Below are positions 25,978 to 35,085 of a stretch of DNA of 64,000 nucleotides, in pieces. Under the pieces are notes generated by a model that saw only the letters and a list, made by a program, of their open reading frames with translations, was not told the DNA's origin and did not search any database. Both the position numbers and the translations under genes were made by a program. Each line of letters starts with the position of its first letter. The first letter of the stretch is position 1. Origin of the DNA: CAVVVS01 sp963751355 (GTDB lineage: Bacteria > Bacteroidota > Ignavibacteria > Ignavibacteriales > Ignavibacteriaceae); NCBI GenBank assembly GCA_963751355.1, contig CAVVVS010000106.1, positions 1 to 64,000 of the forward strand, in the 5' to 3' direction.

Positions 25978-28071
25978 TTAGTGACCTTCTTCTTTTGCTT
26001 TCCTATATTCATCGGCAATTTTTTGTTCAACTTCTTTAGGAACTTCTTCATAATACGCAAACTTTCTTTTATGCGCACCCCGTCCTGAAGTTAAACTTCT
26101 TAGATTTGATGAATACTTATAAAGCTCGGCTAAGGGGACATATGCTTTTATTATTTGAAAATGTCCGTCGGAATCCATTCCCAATATTCTTCCTCTACGT
26201 GAAGAAATATCACCCATGACATCTCCCATATATTCCTCGGGAACCGTAACCTCTATTTCGTAAATCGGTTCCAGCAAGCATGGTTTCGAATCCATAAACC
26301 CTTTACGGAAACCTTGTGAAGCAGCTAGTTTGAAGGACATCTCATCCGAATCAACGGTATGATAAGTTCCGTCAAATAATGTTACCCGTACATCAACAAC
26401 CTGATTGCCGGAAAGTGCGCCCTTCTGCATTGCTTCAATAATTCCTTTTTCAACCGCCGGAATAAATCTTCCGGGAACTACTCCGCCTACAATCGCATTG
26501 ACAAATTCGAATCCTTTTCCGCGGGAAAGCGGTTCAATTTTAAAGTGAACATGACCATATTGTCCTCTTCCACCAGATTGTTTTTTATGTTTATATTCTA
26601 CATCGTCAGCCTTTCCCTTTATTGTTTCCCGGTACGGAACTTTCGGTTCGGCTAAATCAACTTCTACTCCGTATCTTTCTTTTAATCTTTTAACGGCTAA
26701 ACTGAGTTGAAGTTCGCCCTGACCGGAAATTATAGTCTGCGATAATTCAGGTTCGAAATGGACACTGAATGAAGGATCTTCTTCATGAAGTGTATGCAAG
26801 CCTGAGGCAATTTTATCCTCATCTCCTTTAGCTTTAGGAATAATTGCCGCTCTGATTACCGCATCCGGAAATTTTATAGGAACAATGGTAGCCGAAAGAT
26901 TTTTTGATGAAAGGGTATTATTAGTATGTGTATCTTTTAATTTTACTACTGCACCGATATCGCCGGCTTTTAAATTTGTAACTTCTTTTCTGTTGTGTCC
27001 ATTTAGAATTGATAACTGGCTTAATCTTTCTGTTTTATCGTTAGTTTCGTTTATCAGGTCCAAACCTGCTGATACGGAACCGGAAAAAACTTTGAACAGG
27101 GATAATTCACCAACATGCTGTTCGGAAATTACTTTAAATATAAACAAAACAGGTTCGCCCGTAACATCAGGTTTTAATAATACCTTAGATTCAGAATTCT
27201 TTAGAATAACTTCTTCCCCGCCCCGGTCAGCCGGAGTTGGAAAATATTTAGTTGCGAAATCCAGGAAATTATTTAATCCGACACCCTTTATGCTCGAGAC
27301 GGCAAAGACAGGAGTAAGATTACGGGTAGTCATTGCAAGCTTTATTCCCTTTTCCAGTTCTTCCGGAGAAAGCGTGCCTTCTTCGAAATACTTGTTCATT
27401 AATTCTTCGTTTGTTTCGGCTACTTTTTCAATTAATTCGGTGTGGTAACTCTCGGCTTCCTCCGCCGCTTCTTTAGGAATTTCAATTTCCGAAACCTTTT
27501 TACTTCCGGCTTCTCCGTATTGGTATGCTTTCATATTTACTACATCGATAACCGTATCGAAATTAGTTCCTTGATTTAAGGGAAAAGTTACTACTACAGA
27601 ATTTTTGGAAATTCTATCTTTTGCTTTCTGTAAAGTTTCTTTGAATTTAGAATGTTCGTTGTCTACCTTATTTATTATAATTGAAGAAGGCAGATTAAAT
27701 TCTTCAACAAATTTATTTGCATTTTCGGAACCGACTTCGACTCCTTCTGCAGCTTTTAAAAGAATTACTGCCGTATCAGAAACTCTCAAAGCTGATTTTA
27801 CATCACCCAGGAAATCGGAATATCCGGGTGTATCTAAAATATTGATTTTTGTATTATTCCATTCAAGGTGAAGAAGAGATGATAAAATTGAGATTTGTTT
27901 TTCTATTTCGTTTGGGTTGTAATCGGAAACTGTATTGCCTTCAGAGATATTTCCGATTCTGTTTATCTCTCCGGCAGTAAAAAGCAAGATTTCCGACAGG
28001 GAAGTTTTGCCACTTCCACCGTGCCCAATGAACGCAATATTCCTAATTGATTCGGGTCCATATTCTTTCAA
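25978..28071 (-). CDS. Elongation factor G-like GTPase (EF-G paralogue)
   Basis: 697 residues, the length of EF-G. GTP-binding motifs: G1 GHGGSGKTS near residue 15, G3 DTPGYSDF near 80, G4 INKVD near 135. Domains II-V follow, including VPYRETI, SGGRGQYGHVHF and YEIEVTVPEEYMGDVMGDISSRRGRILGMDSDG. The G1 loop differs from canonical EF-G (GHVDAGKTT), so this is the second EF-G-like family seen in many bacteria. Its exact job is unclear; some members act in ribosome recycling or not at all in translocation. A terminator follows it. Confidence 0.9.
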   Translation of the reverse strand: MKEYGPESIRNIAFIGHGGSGKTSLSEILLFTAGEINRIGNISEGNTVSDYNPNEIEKQISILSSLLHLEWNNTKINILDTPGYSDFLGDVKSALRVSDTAVILLKAAEGVEVGSENANKFVEEFNLPSSIIINKVDNEHSKFKETLQKAKDRISKNSVVVTFPLNQGTNFDTVIDVVNMKAYQYGEAGSKKVSEIEIPKEAAEEAESYHTELIEKVAETNEELMNKYFEEGTLSPEELEKGIKLAMTTRNLTPVFAVSSIKGVGLNNFLDFATKYFPTPADRGGEEVILKNSESKVLLKPDVTGEPVLFIFKVISEQHVGELSLFKVFSGSVSAGLDLINETNDKTERLSQLSILNGHNRKEVTNLKAGDIGAVVKLKDTHTNNTLSSKNLSATIVPIKFPDAVIRAAIIPKAKGDEDKIASGLHTLHEEDPSFSVHFEPELSQTIISGQGELQLSLAVKRLKERYGVEVDLAEPKVPYRETIKGKADDVEYKHKKQSGGRGQYGHVHFKIEPLSRGKGFEFVNAIVGGVVPGRFIPAVEKGIIEAMQKGALSGNQVVDVRVTLFDGTYHTVDSDEMSFKLAASQGFRKGFMDSKPCLLEPIYEIEVTVPEEYMGDVMGDISSRRGRILGMDSDGHFQIIKAYVPLAELYKYSSNLRSLTSGRGAHKRKFAYYEEVPKEVEQKIADEYRKAKEEGH

Positions 28072-28116
28072 GGGATGTCCTCCTTAGATTCAAGGTGAGA
28101 TGATGGTATATTTATG

Positions 28117-28506
28117 TTATTTTTTTTTCTTGTAGGCACTCCAGAATGCACCAATTCCGTTTGTTATTGCAGAGAAGTTTTTTATAATATCGGCAGCCGA
28201 TATTTCAATACTTCCCCGAATCTTTTCCTCGGTTCTTAAAATTTTGTCAACTCTATCCTTAATATCGGTAATAATCTTTTTAGACGTTCCTAGTTGTTCC
28301 TTTGCATCTTCAGAAATAGAGTTTAATTTTTCGCTTAAATTTACAACCGATCCGAGTAAAGGGTTAACTTGAGATGATAAGTTACGTATATTGCTCTCGA
28401 TGCCCTTTACCGAATTTGTAATACGATTCAGGTATATAACGAGAGCAATACACAACACAATAGCTGCAATTATTAAAATGATTGTTAAAATAGATAATAA
28501 AGTCAT
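28117..28506 (-). CDS. DUF948-like membrane-anchored coiled-coil protein
   Basis: 129 residues. One N-terminal transmembrane helix (LLSILTIILIIAAIVLCIALVIYL) is followed by a long heptad-rich region (SVKGIESNIRNLSSQVNPLLGSVVNLSEKLNSI) typical of DUF948 proteins. It ends in a polar tail. It pairs with the YtxH protein 22 bp upstream in the same direction, a frequent arrangement. Probably a membrane-linked stress or envelope protein; exact role unknown. Confidence 0.75.
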   Translation of the reverse strand: MTLLSILTIILIIAAIVLCIALVIYLNRITNSVKGIESNIRNLSSQVNPLLGSVVNLSEKLNSISEDAKEQLGTSKKIITDIKDRVDKILRTEEKIRGSIEISAADIIKNFSAITNGIGAFWSAYKKKK

Positions 28507-28528
28507 AATAAATATTTATTGTGGAATA

Positions 28529-28945
28529 TTAAGAACTTTTACTTTCTTTGTAAGCATCAAGCCCTGCTTTTACAGCACCTTTCAGCTTATTACTTTCCGC
28601 CTCCAGTGTACTTTTACCGCCGGCCACACTATTGTTCGCTTTTGATTTTGCTTCCTTAAAGATACGTTCCGCATCCCGCAATAATTCATCAGATTTTATC
28701 TTAGCGTCATCTATTAATTTATCGGAACGTTTCTTTCCTTCATTTATTAAATCTTTCGCCTTTACTTTTGCTTGCTCAACATATTTGTCGGCTGAATCGA
28801 GATAGTCATCTGATTTTGTTCTAATATCATCCCTTAATTCTTTGCCGCTTTTTGGTGCATATAATAGCGCAAACGCTGCCCCTATAGCTCCGCCGGCAAG
28901 AAATCCAAATAAAATTCCTGCACCTAAATTATTATTTTTTTCCAT
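28529..28945 (-). CDS. YtxH-domain protein
   Basis: 138 residues. The N-terminal glycine-rich hydrophobic helix (LGAGILFGFLAGGAIGAAFALLYAPKSGKELRDDI) is the YtxH signature, followed by long Lys/Glu/Asp-rich helix repeats with the word ADKYVEQAKVKAKDLI. Family members are membrane-associated and often general-stress induced. Co-oriented with the DUF948-like gene. A good 9-bp palindrome (29042-29063) lies about 100 bp upstream. Confidence 0.85.
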   Translation of the reverse strand: MEKNNNLGAGILFGFLAGGAIGAAFALLYAPKSGKELRDDIRTKSDDYLDSADKYVEQAKVKAKDLINEGKKRSDKLIDDAKIKSDELLRDAERIFKEAKSKANNSVAGGKSTLEAESNKLKGAVKAGLDAYKESKSS

Positions 28946-29041
28946 GATATACTCCTCTTTTATACATTTTTTCTATGATTAGAATATAACAACGAACCTT
29001 ATGAAAATCAAGAAATAGAGCTAAATGCAAAATTTATGACT

Positions 29042-29063
29042 CACATAACTCGTAAGTTATGTG
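29042..29063. promoter_or_regulatory. Perfect palindrome upstream of the YtxH gene
   Basis: CACATAACT-cgta-AGTTATGTG, 9-bp arms with a 4-base loop, between the YtxH start and the stop of the flippase-like gene. There is no T-run on either side, so it is more likely an operator than a terminator, though an inefficient terminator is possible. Confidence 0.35.
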
Positions 29064-29167
29064 ATTTATAGGACATAAATCAGAAAGCATATACTAATAA
29101 CCAATTAACAATTTTCTGGCTTTATTTGTTATGATTTTCCATCTTATTCATAATTAAAGTTAAATAA

Positions 29168-30136
29168 TTAAAGCAAACTTTTTTCTTGCTGAAGCGGGGT
29201 AATTTTGCCGAACCTACTTTGGTAAAGACTCACACTTAAAATCCCTACCAATACGGCAAACCACAATGTTACTGCACGAATAACAAAAGTAGATGCTACC
29301 GCTAAATCTTTTGGAAAATTTCGTTGAACTAACATAAAAGTAAGTGATCCCTCAGTTACCCCTAAACCGCCCGGCAGCATCGAAATTGCTCCCACTATCG
29401 TAGCAAATCCGTAGCTGAAAGCTGCCCAAATGAAATTTACCCCTATATCAAAATTAACAAGAATTATGTAATACGACAAACATTCAAATAACCAGGATAG
29501 TAAACTTAACAAAATCATTTTAAAAAAAGGAATAGGACGCAGCATTTGATATGAACTTTCGTATGCAATATGTATCTTATGCAGGTGTCTATTCAAAAAT
29601 GCGTTCTTCTCGAGCATCTTTAATATTGGAAGCATTATTTTTTTATTACTAATAACAATCATCAGTAAAAGGAAAAATATCGCTGCACCGATTACTATCC
29701 CTCTGCCGTAATTGAAAATATATGCGCCTACTAATGAAATTAGAATTAACGATATCGTATCCGTAATTCTCTCAACCATTATTATCGGTGCGGTTTTACT
29801 GATAGGAGTATTGGTTATTCCTTTTATGAGATACGACTTCAGCAGCTCACCCATTTTGCCGGGTGTTACGCTCATTACTAATCCAGACATAAAAATCGAA
29901 AATGAGTCAATCTTTTTTACTTTAACCTTTACAATGGAAAGGTAATAATCCCATTTTAAAAATCTTGTATAATAATTTGATAAAGACAGTAAAAGAAGTA
30001 AAGGCAGTACAAACCAATCGAAAGATCCGAAAGCTTTAAATACATTATCAAAATTTGCATAAAGTGTAAATCCTAGATAGAGGATTCCGGCTGCAGCTAA
30101 AGATATTAGAATATTCTTCTTTACTTTTTTTAACAA
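29168..30136 (-). CDS. YbhN/UPF0104-family integral membrane protein (flippase-like)
   Basis: 322 residues with about seven to eight hydrophobic segments. Conserved family words: FDWFVLPLLLLLSLSNYYTRFLKWDYYL, VTPGKMGELLKSYLI, PIIMVERITDTISL and SMLPGGLGVTEGSLTFML. This group includes the lysylphosphatidylglycerol synthase transmembrane region and related lipid flippases. It lacks the cytoplasmic synthase domain. It lies 1 bp after the Maf gene and is co-transcribed with it. The lipid handled is unknown. Confidence 0.85.
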   Translation of the reverse strand: MLKKVKKNILISLAAAGILYLGFTLYANFDNVFKAFGSFDWFVLPLLLLLSLSNYYTRFLKWDYYLSIVKVKVKKIDSFSIFMSGLVMSVTPGKMGELLKSYLIKGITNTPISKTAPIIMVERITDTISLILISLVGAYIFNYGRGIVIGAAIFFLLLMIVISNKKIMLPILKMLEKNAFLNRHLHKIHIAYESSYQMLRPIPFFKMILLSLLSWLFECLSYYIILVNFDIGVNFIWAAFSYGFATIVGAISMLPGGLGVTEGSLTFMLVQRNFPKDLAVASTFVIRAVTLWFAVLVGILSVSLYQSRFGKITPLQQEKSLL

Positions 30137-30137
30137 G

Positions 30138-30716
30138 TCAGATTATCCTTTGCAGAGTTAAGTATAATTTGGTTAGGGGTAAGCCTACCACATTATAATA
30201 ACATCCGTTTATTTTTTTTACGAAAACAGCACCGAAATCGTCCTGTATACCGTAAGCACCAGCCTTATCCAGAGGGCTTCCGGTAGCTACATAATCTTCT
30301 ATTTCTTTTTTTCCCAAATTCCTAAAAGTGACGAGCGTTTTCTCATAGTCAATCAAATGTTCATTTGAATTACTGTTAAACACAGCAAATCCTGTATAAA
30401 CTGCATGTGTTTTATTACTTAGTTTTTTTAGGAATTTTTTAGCCTCATCTTTGTCTTTAGGTTTTCCGATAATTTTGCCGTCAATTACTACTATTGTATC
30501 AGCTGTAATTATTATTCCCCCATTTATTTTTTCTTTTGCTGCTTCAAGTTTTTCTTCCGATAATCGTTTTACGATTTGTACGGGAGTTTCGTGATCGGCT
30601 ACATTTTCATTAATATCAATTGAAAGTATACTAAACTTCAGGTTGAGTTGTTTTAATAATTTCTTTCTGCGTGGAGATTTTGAAGCTAAATAAATAGGTA
30701 GTTTCGAACTAATCAT
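30138..30716 (-). CDS. maf: Maf-family nucleoside triphosphate pyrophosphatase
   Basis: 192 residues, normal for Maf. Signature motif LASKSPRRKKLL near the N-terminus, TADTIVVIDGKIIGKPKD in the middle, TGSPLDKAGAYGIQDDFGA and a C-terminal YNVVGLPLTKL. It hydrolyses non-canonical nucleoside triphosphates to monophosphates in the cytoplasm, cleaning the pool before DNA synthesis. Overlaps the SpoIID-like gene by 8 bp and precedes the flippase-like gene by 1 bp, so it is in a three-gene operon. Confidence 0.92.
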   Translation of the reverse strand: MISSKLPIYLASKSPRRKKLLKQLNLKFSILSIDINENVADHETPVQIVKRLSEEKLEAAKEKINGGIIITADTIVVIDGKIIGKPKDKDEAKKFLKKLSNKTHAVYTGFAVFNSNSNEHLIDYEKTLVTFRNLGKKEIEDYVATGSPLDKAGAYGIQDDFGAVFVKKINGCYYNVVGLPLTKLYLTLQRII

Positions 30717-31950
30717 AATACCTCATAATTTTGGTTCCTGGAAAATAAAAATTAAGAATGTCTTTATAGCTTTTCCCATGTCTTGATAAATTGATAGCTC
30801 CCCACTGGCAAAGACCCACACCGTGCCCGTTTCCTTTTCCGTTAATTATAACATTATTATTTGTATCTGTTCTTATATCAAACATCGTACTTCGTAAAAT
30901 ATTTTTATTATCGGAGGTACGAATTACATTTCTAATATTATTGCCGTGAATGATGACTGTTTTTATTTCGTCTTTTGAATTCCTTAAAGTGACTTCGAGA
31001 TTATCTACTCTGCCTGAAGAAAATCTGTTTAATATTTTCACTCTTGTCAAAGTATACGATTCATCACTAAGCAGCTTGGAATTAATTAGTCTTTGTATAA
31101 ATTGAGGACGGGTGTAAATTTCTTGCCAGCTAAAATTTGGAGCGATAGAACAATTAGGCGGATCGCCATCTTTTACACCTTTTAAATAAGGCAGGTCTGG
31201 TACGTTAAAAACATCTGAGGCTTTTTCGGTATGACCGCCGCATGAAGCATGATAAAAAATAATAGCCGGTTTATCCCGGTAGGTAAGTACCATGCCTTTC
31301 GTTTCGTTTATTGCCATGTTGGCTTTTTTATTCTCAACTTTTAAACCGGAATATACCTGATCCCTCGTATCGGCATAAACATCATAATTAGGTTTGTCTT
31401 CATTAATCTTCATTATGGCATACGTTCTCGCACAAATTGCAAAAGCCTTTAATGCAGAAAAATTGTCATCACCATTACCAACCGGCATTTCTGCCGGCAC
31501 AACTCCTCTTAAATATTCTTCGATAGGAAGCGTGTTAATAACCTGTATATTATCTCCGGTATTGTATATTTTTATTCTTCCTTCATAATCACGATCATTT
31601 AATGTTATTTTATTTTTATTGTTCCCCGGAATCAATTCAAAATATTTCGATTCATATTTTTTATCCTGAATACGCAGCATCAATCCGCCGTCGAAAGCAA
31701 TAAACCTCAACCTGTTCCCAAAATGTATTAAAGCTATCTTTCGATTATTTCTATCCGCAACCAAAATAGGAGTTTTCAAATTCAACGAGACAGAATTGGT
31801 TTCCTCAATCAATTGAACGCGAATACTCTTCTCTTTTATTGAAATCGATGTTCTTTCTTTTTCAGAATATCTACCTGAAACAGAACACCCTTCCATGAAA
31901 AGTAGCAACGTTAAAATCAGAATTATTCCGGAGATGATAAATATTCGCAT
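30709..31950 (-). CDS. SpoIID/LytB-domain lipoprotein
   Basis: 413 residues. A signal peptide with a lipobox-like end (LFMEGC, Cys22) is followed by the SpoIID domain: LPIEEYLRGVVPAEMPVGNG, KAFAICARTYA, ADTRDQVYSG, IIFYHASCGGHTEKASDVF and the C-terminal GHGVGLCQWGAINLSRHGKSY. In sporulating bacteria SpoIID is a lytic transglycosylase; in non-sporulating relatives it acts on peptidoglycan in an unclear way. Here it is probably an envelope peptidoglycan-modifying enzyme. First gene of the operon with maf and the flippase-like gene. Confidence 0.9.
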   Translation of the reverse strand: MRIFIISGIILILTLLLFMEGCSVSGRYSEKERTSISIKEKSIRVQLIEETNSVSLNLKTPILVADRNNRKIALIHFGNRLRFIAFDGGLMLRIQDKKYESKYFELIPGNNKNKITLNDRDYEGRIKIYNTGDNIQVINTLPIEEYLRGVVPAEMPVGNGDDNFSALKAFAICARTYAIMKINEDKPNYDVYADTRDQVYSGLKVENKKANMAINETKGMVLTYRDKPAIIFYHASCGGHTEKASDVFNVPDLPYLKGVKDGDPPNCSIAPNFSWQEIYTRPQFIQRLINSKLLSDESYTLTRVKILNRFSSGRVDNLEVTLRNSKDEIKTVIIHGNNIRNVIRTSDNKNILRSTMFDIRTDTNNNVIINGKGNGHGVGLCQWGAINLSRHGKSYKDILNFYFPGTKIMRYYD

Positions 31951-32383
31951 TAATAGACTATTTTTTTAATGCAAAAATAATCAAATTTACAATTAAAAAT
32001 ATGAGCCAATGCTTATCAAATTCTTAATTGCTTTCTCCCACTTTTTTTCTTTTTGACAATCTACATTCGGGAAAACTAATGTTAATGTTATTATATAAAG
32101 ACAGGTTGCACGTAATCAATTGAATTATTTTTATTAATATTTTTTTACACTAAGGAAAGTTTTATTTCAAATTTCCTATGATAAACGTTATAAGTAAAAA
32201 AGATCTTAAAAAATATTTTACTCCCCGATTTATCGGCATACGTAAATAAGTAATTATGTTATGATTTTATCGTGAAGGTTTTACAACTTGAATTTAAAAG
32301 TATGAATGCTTTGTTAAAAATTACTTGTGTTATTTTGTGTGTCAGGAAATAAAAGAGACGTCTTAGGAATGCTGGAAAATTTA
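31951..32383. other. Intergenic stretch
   Basis: AT-rich, no gene or hairpin recognised. Should carry the promoter of the SpoIID-maf operon. Confidence 0.4.
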
Positions 32384-32800
32384 TCAGCGAAACAATGCTT
32401 TGATACTGCCCCATGTTCTTTTAACCACTGAGATATTTGGAGAAACCGGTGCGGGTCCGTCTAAATAAGTTAGTGAAGTTGAACCATCGGAATTTTTTCC
32501 GGCAATGGCTAACCGGTAAATGAATTGCGTATCGCTAGTTTTATAAATTTCCGTATCAAGATAAAAATAAGCAGAGTTGCTGCCGTGAGGTTTTGTAGTA
32601 TAAATAGTAACCCAGTCGTTTGTTTCGTTAGTTTTTCTTTGAAGAGCAAAATACTCAACATTTTCTTCGGCCTGAGTTTTCCATTCTATTTTTATATCGC
32701 CGTTATACCTGCTCACCGTAAAATCATAAACATATGCTCCGGCAATTGCAGACGCAATGAGTAATAGGGAAAAGAGCAATATAGACAACTTAAATTTCAT
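32384..32800 (-). CDS. Small exported fibronectin III-like protein
   Basis: About 138 residues. The signal peptide MKFKLSILLFSLLLIASAIAG supports an ATG start at 32800 rather than the GTG six codons earlier. The rest reads as one FnIII-type domain (VSRYNGDIKIEWKTQAEENVEYFALQRKT...), the kind often found in T9SS-linked proteins. No catalytic motif. Isolated gene; function unknown. Confidence 0.6.
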   Translation of the reverse strand: MKFKLSILLFSLLLIASAIAGAYVYDFTVSRYNGDIKIEWKTQAEENVEYFALQRKTNETNDWVTIYTTKPHGSNSAYFYLDTEIYKTSDTQFIYRLAIAGKNSDGSTSLTYLDGPAPVSPNISVVKRTWGSIKALFR

Positions 32801-33604
32801 AACTGGAATATATCCCACTTCTTAAATAATGTCAAGAATTTATTCAATGAAATATACAATTTTTATTGAATAAAAGCCTTACTTTTGTAAATAATTGGGG
32901 AAAAACAATCATAATTGAAAATATCGAGCACTACTAAAATTAGCATTTACAACAATATTTGTAATACCAATATTGCCGAAGCAAATATAGATATTTTTGA
33001 ATTCTTACATGAATTTATTAATGGTTTTACGCAGTATAGAATCCTTTCGGGTACTTAGCAATATTCAATAGTCATTAGGCTTATCCCGGATTTTATTCTG
33101 ATTCTGATTCTGATTTTGATAATTGAGAAATGAACTATTATTTTATTTTGCATGAACTCCTTCAAATAACTCAAGCGACAAAAATGTGTGAGTGAATAAA
33201 AATAAATAATTTACAAATAATTCATGGATTGATTCAAATTCCTTTTATCCATTACAGTGCTAGTGAAATGACGGTTAGTACGGTAGTTACTAAAATAAAT
33301 AGTATTTGGTCTTATAAAAACTTGAATTTGATTGAAATTTGAATAACTTTGATTAATAATTTTTATATACTAATTATTACAAGGGGGCGCTAATCTTTTT
33401 ACGAAATTTTATTATCGTTTATAAAATAAATCCTTACTTATAAAGACTTTTTCCTTTTACAACACATAAATATTCTCATATTTGAATAATGTTGCATTAA
33501 ATTGTTGTTATTTAAGTAGTTATAAGAAATTTTTCTTGACATTTATACAAAATTTTTCAAAGTTCAAATGCATTTCTTTTATTTATTCACAAAGGGAGGA
33601 TTGT
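32801..33604. other. Long intergenic stretch upstream of the T9SS genes
   Basis: AT-rich and without a gene I can support. It holds a short hexamer repeat (ATTCTG three times at 33095-33112). Likely promoter and leader for the T9SS gene pair, but no element can be pinned down. Confidence 0.4.
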
Positions 33605-35065
33605 ATGAATCGTTTCTTAACCATAACATTTATACTTATCGGTTCACTTCTTTTTTCTTTTACTTCATTTGCTCAAGATTTTAACGGAAATTGGAAGTGC
33701 GATTATTCAACATATGACAATAGCGACAACGGAACAGGATACAACACCATCTCAGTCGGTGTTGTTCACGAAAATACTTTTGTAGCACTCGTTGAAACTA
33801 CAGACGGCTTAAATAATTATTTAGTTGGTTATTCAAATGCAGACTCTGCTCAGGGAAGAATGGGTAATATTCCATATACTCCTGATTATATCAGATCATG
33901 GTCATTTGGATTTGCTTCAGTTAATATGAATTTTGCTTTGGATCTTGCCGCCACACCAGATTCATTAATCTACGTTGCAAATAATGATCCCGACAGAAAT
34001 ATTTTAGTATTCAAATTAGGAACTGATTCTGTTGATTCTTCGCCATACCGTCTGGCAACTGAGGCTGACTCCCTTTGGGCTATCGATGTAGATAACAGTG
34101 GAACAGTTTATATCACTGTAAATAAAGATTCTGCAACCAAAGGTGAGGTTTGGGTTTATAAAGGGATTAAAGATGCAACTGATGATTGGGAAACAAACTT
34201 TTCAGGAACCCCCGAAACTAAAATAACCTTGCCCGAACCCGGTTCATATCGTGGTATTGCAGTTAACAGAGACGGCAGTGTTCTTTACGTTTCAAATTTT
34301 ACGACACGAAAAGTTTACTGCTACACAGGAAGTCCTTCCAACGGGTATACCCTTAACAACGGATTCAACTTTATGCTTCAAGATACTTTATTTGCTTCTA
34401 CTGGAGATACTCTTGTACCTGGACCTATCGGTCTTAATATGATGCAAGATAAAAATATTCTGTTTGTTGCAAATCATTTCAATTTCCTTTGGGGAAGTGC
34501 TTATTATGAATACGGAAGGATTTATGCCATCAATCCTAACACCGGTACTATTCTTGATACAATTGACTGCGCAAAATGGAATAATGATGTAATTGGAAGT
34601 TATAGCTCAAGACCTGGGGGAACAGTAGGAACAGCCTCGGGTTTTACTTCACCTTATAATGTCGATTTTGATGAAAATTATAATTTATATGATCAATCCA
34701 GAAATGGATGGGCGGTAGATAAATGGTCATATTCAGGAACATTGCCCACTATTCCGTTAACAATAACGGATGTTAAAAAAGTCGATAGCCAAACTCCGGA
34801 AACATTCACTTTATCCCAAAACTATCCGAATCCATTTAATCCTTCTACAACTATAGATTTTTCATTAAATAAATCTTCCAATATCAGCCTTTCTATATAT
34901 GATATCAATGGGAGGTTAATTACAAAATTAATTAGCGGAACACATTTTGCTTCCGGGAATTATAGTGTTACTTTCGATGCTTCAAAACTGGCATCCGGCA
35001 CTTACATTTATGTTTTGAAAACTAATACACAACAGTTATCTAAAAAGATGACTCTTATTAAATAA
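33605..35065 (+). CDS. T9SS-exported beta-propeller-like protein
   Basis: 486 residues. The start at ATG 33605 is set by the ribosome site GGGAGGA just before it and by the signal peptide MNRFLTITFILIGSLLFSFTSFAQ; the frame is open further upstream but not translated. The middle has repeated DSLIYVANNDPDRNILVFK and GSVLYVSNFTTRKVYCY blocks of a beta-propeller. The C-terminus is the type IX secretion sorting signal (SQNYPNPFNPSTTIDFSL, then SGTYIYVLKTN). Probably a secreted or surface-attached protein; substrate unknown. Paired with the next gene, 20 bp away. Confidence 0.85.
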   Translation: MNRFLTITFILIGSLLFSFTSFAQDFNGNWKCDYSTYDNSDNGTGYNTISVGVVHENTFVALVETTDGLNNYLVGYSNADSAQGRMGNIPYTPDYIRSWSFGFASVNMNFALDLAATPDSLIYVANNDPDRNILVFKLGTDSVDSSPYRLATEADSLWAIDVDNSGTVYITVNKDSATKGEVWVYKGIKDATDDWETNFSGTPETKITLPEPGSYRGIAVNRDGSVLYVSNFTTRKVYCYTGSPSNGYTLNNGFNFMLQDTLFASTGDTLVPGPIGLNMMQDKNILFVANHFNFLWGSAYYEYGRIYAINPNTGTILDTIDCAKWNNDVIGSYSSRPGGTVGTASGFTSPYNVDFDENYNLYDQSRNGWAVDKWSYSGTLPTIPLTITDVKKVDSQTPETFTLSQNYPNPFNPSTTIDFSLNKSSNISLSIYDINGRLITKLISGTHFASGNYSVTFDASKLASGTYIYVLKTNTQQLSKKMTLIK

Positions 35066-35085
35066 CAAAATAGTGAGGTACATTC

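Noticed and set aside
33095..33118. Hexamer tandem repeat (ATTCTG) upstream of a T9SS gene as a phase-variation switch
   Set aside because: Only three exact units plus one variant, 490 bp from the start codon and outside any reading frame.
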